A stretch of 17,884 nucleotides of DNA from Gonium pectorale (taxonomy: Eukaryota > Chlorophyta > Chlorophyceae > Chlamydomonadales > Volvocaceae), in the NCBI GenBank assembly GCA_001584585.1, contig LSYV01000038.1, positions 256,556 to 274,439 on the forward strand, read 5' to 3'. Within the stretch, counting starts at the first letter, position 1, and each line of letters starts with the position of its first letter. Below the pieces are notes generated by a model, which saw nothing but the letters and a program-made list of their open reading frames with translations, did not search any database and was not told the origin of the DNA. Shown here piece after piece: positions 15,885 to 17,884 of the stretch. Position numbers and translations under genes: made by a program.

Positions 15885-17884
15885 TTATTTGCACCTACGT
15901 ACCTCCATCTTGAGCTTGAAGAAGGCCCAGTGCACTTGCGCGTACAGCAGCGCGAACGCCAGCAGGCGCCACGCCAGACCCACGAACAGCAGCACCAGGC
16001 AGGCAGTGCGGTAGTATTCGTCGCAGCTGTCGCTGCGGAACGTCCGCTGCAGGGCCACCAGGGCCTGCACCTCGGCAGCGTCGGTCACGTCATCTCCTGC
16101 ACGTGTGGATGTGTAAGCGGATGGAGAAGGTTAATTTGCTTCTGCATTTGGCACGATGAGGATTGTGTTTGATGGGCGGTCTGAGCCACCCACACCGCCG
16201 GGCTGCTGGGAAGTTGGCTGCGTCAGTTCACAGGGATGGGGATGTAGGAGATACCGCCGCCGTGCCGTGCCGTGGGTCTGTGCCTAGCATAATGCTCCCA
16301 CCGACAGGATGCGACACCTGATTGAGGCACATGCTCCCTTGGTTGGAAGTCACCAACGTTTAGGTACTGCCGTACCGCACCATTCATATTCGCACGTCCT
16401 CCATCATCGGGAATCATGCAACCCAGCCAACCCGACCCACCGTTGTCCACGATGCGCTGGTCCATGTCGCATATGCCGATGTTTTGATAAATCGCCAAAA
16501 TATCCGTGAATCTGTACGACAGGTACTCCCTGTACTCCTGTCGTGCGATGGCAAGATGAGCGCGCGAGAGGTAAGACTCGAGGATGTCGCGCCAAGACGT
16601 ACAGAGTCTTCAGGGAGTTTGCACATGCCCGCCGACAGTCACGAAGCAAGCACGGGCAGCAGAAGTGACCATAAAAAGCATAGCGAGGACGCAGGCAATC
16701 ATGCAAATGCACAAGCAAGGACGGTTTGATGCGCACGGCAGAATCAGTAACACCATCGCGCCTCGGGGACGCACACATGTGCGCAAGGATAGATAGACGG
16801 ATGGATGGATGGGTCCGCGTGCATGGCAACAAAGGAGACCTGGGTGACCTATGATGGCAATCTACGATTCTACCTGGGTGACCTACAATGGTTATCTAGG
16901 CAGGTGCCAGGTGTGGATGGGTTCCTACCAGTCCAACCACCAGTCGGCTAGACCGGTAGCTGAGCTGGTAGCTAGGTGTGGCAAGCAAGTGGCGGCGCGT
17001 AGGCCCCCTACCTGGATGACCGCCGCCTCCATGGCCCATCGGTTGTAGCTGAAGCCCAGCAGGCCCTCCACAAAGCGGCCCGGCGAGGTGCGCCCGGTCC
17101 GGATGGTGGGGAAGAGGCCGTTGAGGAAGGCGCCCAGAATGAGGATGAGCAGCATGTTGAGCAGCAGCCGGGTCTGCGGGCGGACGGGCGGTCGCATAGG
17201 TAGAGCGCAGGGTATGCAGCTCAACCGTTGGGCAGAGAATATGCACTTGCAGCTAGGCCAGTGTAGCTTAACTGGTAAAGCACCGCCCTTGTTGGCGGAA
17301 GGATGCGGGTTCGAATCCCGCCACTGGCACCGTGCGGGGTGTTGCACGGTTGGTTGATTTGTGGTAGAGGCAGGAGAGCCTGTCTCCGGCAGGTTGCAAT
17401 GAACAGGTCGTGTTCCGCAGCGACAGTGCGGCGAAGGAGCTGCGATAGTGCCCGTGGCGGTAGAGGAGAAATTCCCCATGTTGTCAGGCTGTGGAAGCGC
17501 ATGGGGGTGGTGGTATGGGTCGTGCCCGCAGTCCAAAGCGCACCCATTCCTTAACTACACGTTGGTGTGTAGGCCCAATGTAACAATTAATTGAAATTCA
17601 CTTGCAGCTAGATAGCTGGAGTACAATGTATCCATCTGCACGCCCACACACATGTTCGCTCATACCTCTGGCGCGATGGGTAGCAGCGACGCAAAGTACG
17701 ACAGTCCGGAGCTCCACCATGTGATCAGGAGGCTGGTGGTGTAGTAAGCGGAGAAGGATGCGCGCGGTACGACGATGTAGACGTACACGGACATGTAGAT
17801 GGCGGGCGCCAGGACCACCCAGCCCAGGTCGGAGAGGTTGAGGGACAGGAAGGCGGCCGCCGGCGAGAGGCCCGACTTGCACTC
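15885..17884 (-). CDS. ABCG-type ABC transporter, C-terminal membrane domain (partial)
   Basis: Exons: 17884 (runs off the window) to 17666, 17173-17012, 16537-16441 and 16096-15903 or to the stop at 15885. The first two joins are phase 0 and the third is phase 1 (reading VDNG-DDVTDAAE). The fragment has membrane segments LGWVVLAPAIYMSVYVYIVV, SLLITWWSSGLSYFASLL, LLNMLLILILGAFLNGLF and CLVLLFVGLAWRLLAFALLY. SGLSPAAAF, VPRASFSAYY and GFSYNRWAMEA fit the end of plant-type ABCG (WBC) transporters; the ATP-binding domain should lie beyond the right edge. Such proteins export lipids or other hydrophobic compounds; the substrate is unknown. The frame runs past a strong GTACGT donor at 15902-15897 into VRRCK and a stop, so either a short tail ends the protein or the gene continues into the Cys/Gln-rich exon at 15603-15403. 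Confidence 0.8.
16838..16898. repeat. Tandem duplication with a 34-base period
   Basis: acctgggtgaccta plus a diverged tail ending in atcta occurs at 16838-16864 and 16872-16898. It lies in the ABCG intron (17011-16538). A short ggat run (16799-16812) lies next to it. Confidence 0.8.
17244..17256. repeat. Left 13-base target-site duplication of the SINE-like insertion
   Basis: cacttgcagctag ends exactly one base before the tRNA-like 5' end. It matches 17599-17611 perfectly, and identity stops on both sides. Confidence 0.85.
17257..17329 (+). tRNA. tRNA-Thr(UGU)-like sequence, head of the SINE
   Basis: It has 73 positions: a perfect 7-base acceptor stem (gccagtg/cactggc), D arm gctt-aactggta-aagc, T arm gcggg-ttcgaat-cccgc, and discriminator A. 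The loop cttgttg would place UGU (threonine) at 34-36. However, the only good anticodon stem, ccgcc/ggcgg (17283-17287 with 17294-17298), leaves a 6-base loop and a 6-base variable region, one off from normal. ACC-G follows base 72, so no CCA end is encoded. A damaged anticodon arm fits a retroposon head better than a working tRNA. Confidence 0.6.
17264..17318 (+). promoter_or_regulatory. Internal pol III promoter, A box and B box
   Basis: The A box tagcttaactgg (17264-17275) fits TRGCNNARYNGG. The B box ggttcgaatcc (17308-17318) fits GGTTCGANTCC exactly. Both lie in the tRNA-like head and would allow transcription of the SINE from its first base. Confidence 0.75.
17599..17611. repeat. Right 13-base target-site duplication of the SINE-like insertion
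   Basis: Second copy of cacttgcagctag, directly after the AT-rich tail. Confidence 0.85.

Larger units (their letters stand above)
17257..17598 (+). mobile_element. tRNA-derived SINE-like retroposon
   Basis: This 342-base insertion is flanked by perfect 13-base direct repeats. It begins exactly at base 1 of a tRNA-like sequence (17257-17329) with intact pol III A and B boxes, followed by a 269-base unrelated body. The tail is AT-rich (taacaattaattgaaatt). This is the classic SINE plan: tRNA head, body, tail, target duplication from LINE-type integration. It sits in the ABCG intron (17665-17174), on the strand opposite the gene; without it and one duplication the intron would be about 137 bases. 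A hairpin, ccgtgc at 17330-17335 and gcacgg at 17344-17349, follows the tRNA part. No T-run terminator is visible. I do not recognise the family; a SINE reading is favoured over a functional tRNA gene. Confidence 0.75.

Noticed and set aside
17257..17329. Functional nuclear tRNA gene
   Set aside because: The anticodon arm is out of register, there is no T-run terminator downstream, and target duplications start exactly at its 5' end, favouring a SINE head.
16925..17536. 203-codon minus-strand open frame containing WRDSNPHPSA
   Set aside because: That phrase is the familiar antisense translation of a tRNA; the frame crosses the SINE and only its lower end overlaps real ABCG exon DNA, in another frame.

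Overview
The window looks like nuclear DNA of a green alga, most likely a chlorophyte of the Chlamydomonas/Volvox type. It is GC-rich, its genes are split by GT...AG introns with tgcag-type acceptors, and it carries a PAT-like tyrosine-recombinase retrotransposon of the kind described from volvocine algae (the TOC and Kangaroo families). The species cannot be named from the sequence.

Layout. 1-2475 is gene-poor and holds only a decayed PHD-finger fragment (87-390, minus). 2476-8899 is one complete 6.4 kb retroelement on the minus strand with split direct repeats. In element order these are A1 (8899-8719), gag (with a frameshift), a minisatellite, reverse transcriptase-RNase H, tyrosine recombinase with an N-terminal PHD finger, B1 (3193-3060), a 243-base spacer, A2 (2816-2636) and B2 (2609-2476). 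Both repeat pairs look identical by eye, so the insertion is probably recent. 8900-17884 is host sequence with minus-strand genes: a small PP2-like protein (9694-10450), a poorly defined exon (11859-12287), an ankyrin-repeat protein with one repeat per phase-0 exon (12959-15591), and the 3' half of an ABCG-type ABC transporter that runs off the right edge (15885-17884).

The ABCG intron at 17665-17174 holds a 342-base tRNA-derived SINE-like insertion on the plus strand (17257-17598). Its first base is the tRNA 5' end, and it is flanked by perfect 13-base target-site duplications. I do not recognise this element.

The retroelement proteins form a replication unit: gag packages the RNA, RT-RNase H makes the cDNA, and the recombinase inserts a circular form through the split repeats. 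The host genes show no obvious common pathway. Exon models come from splice signals, reading phase and family resemblance read by eye; nothing was aligned or searched.
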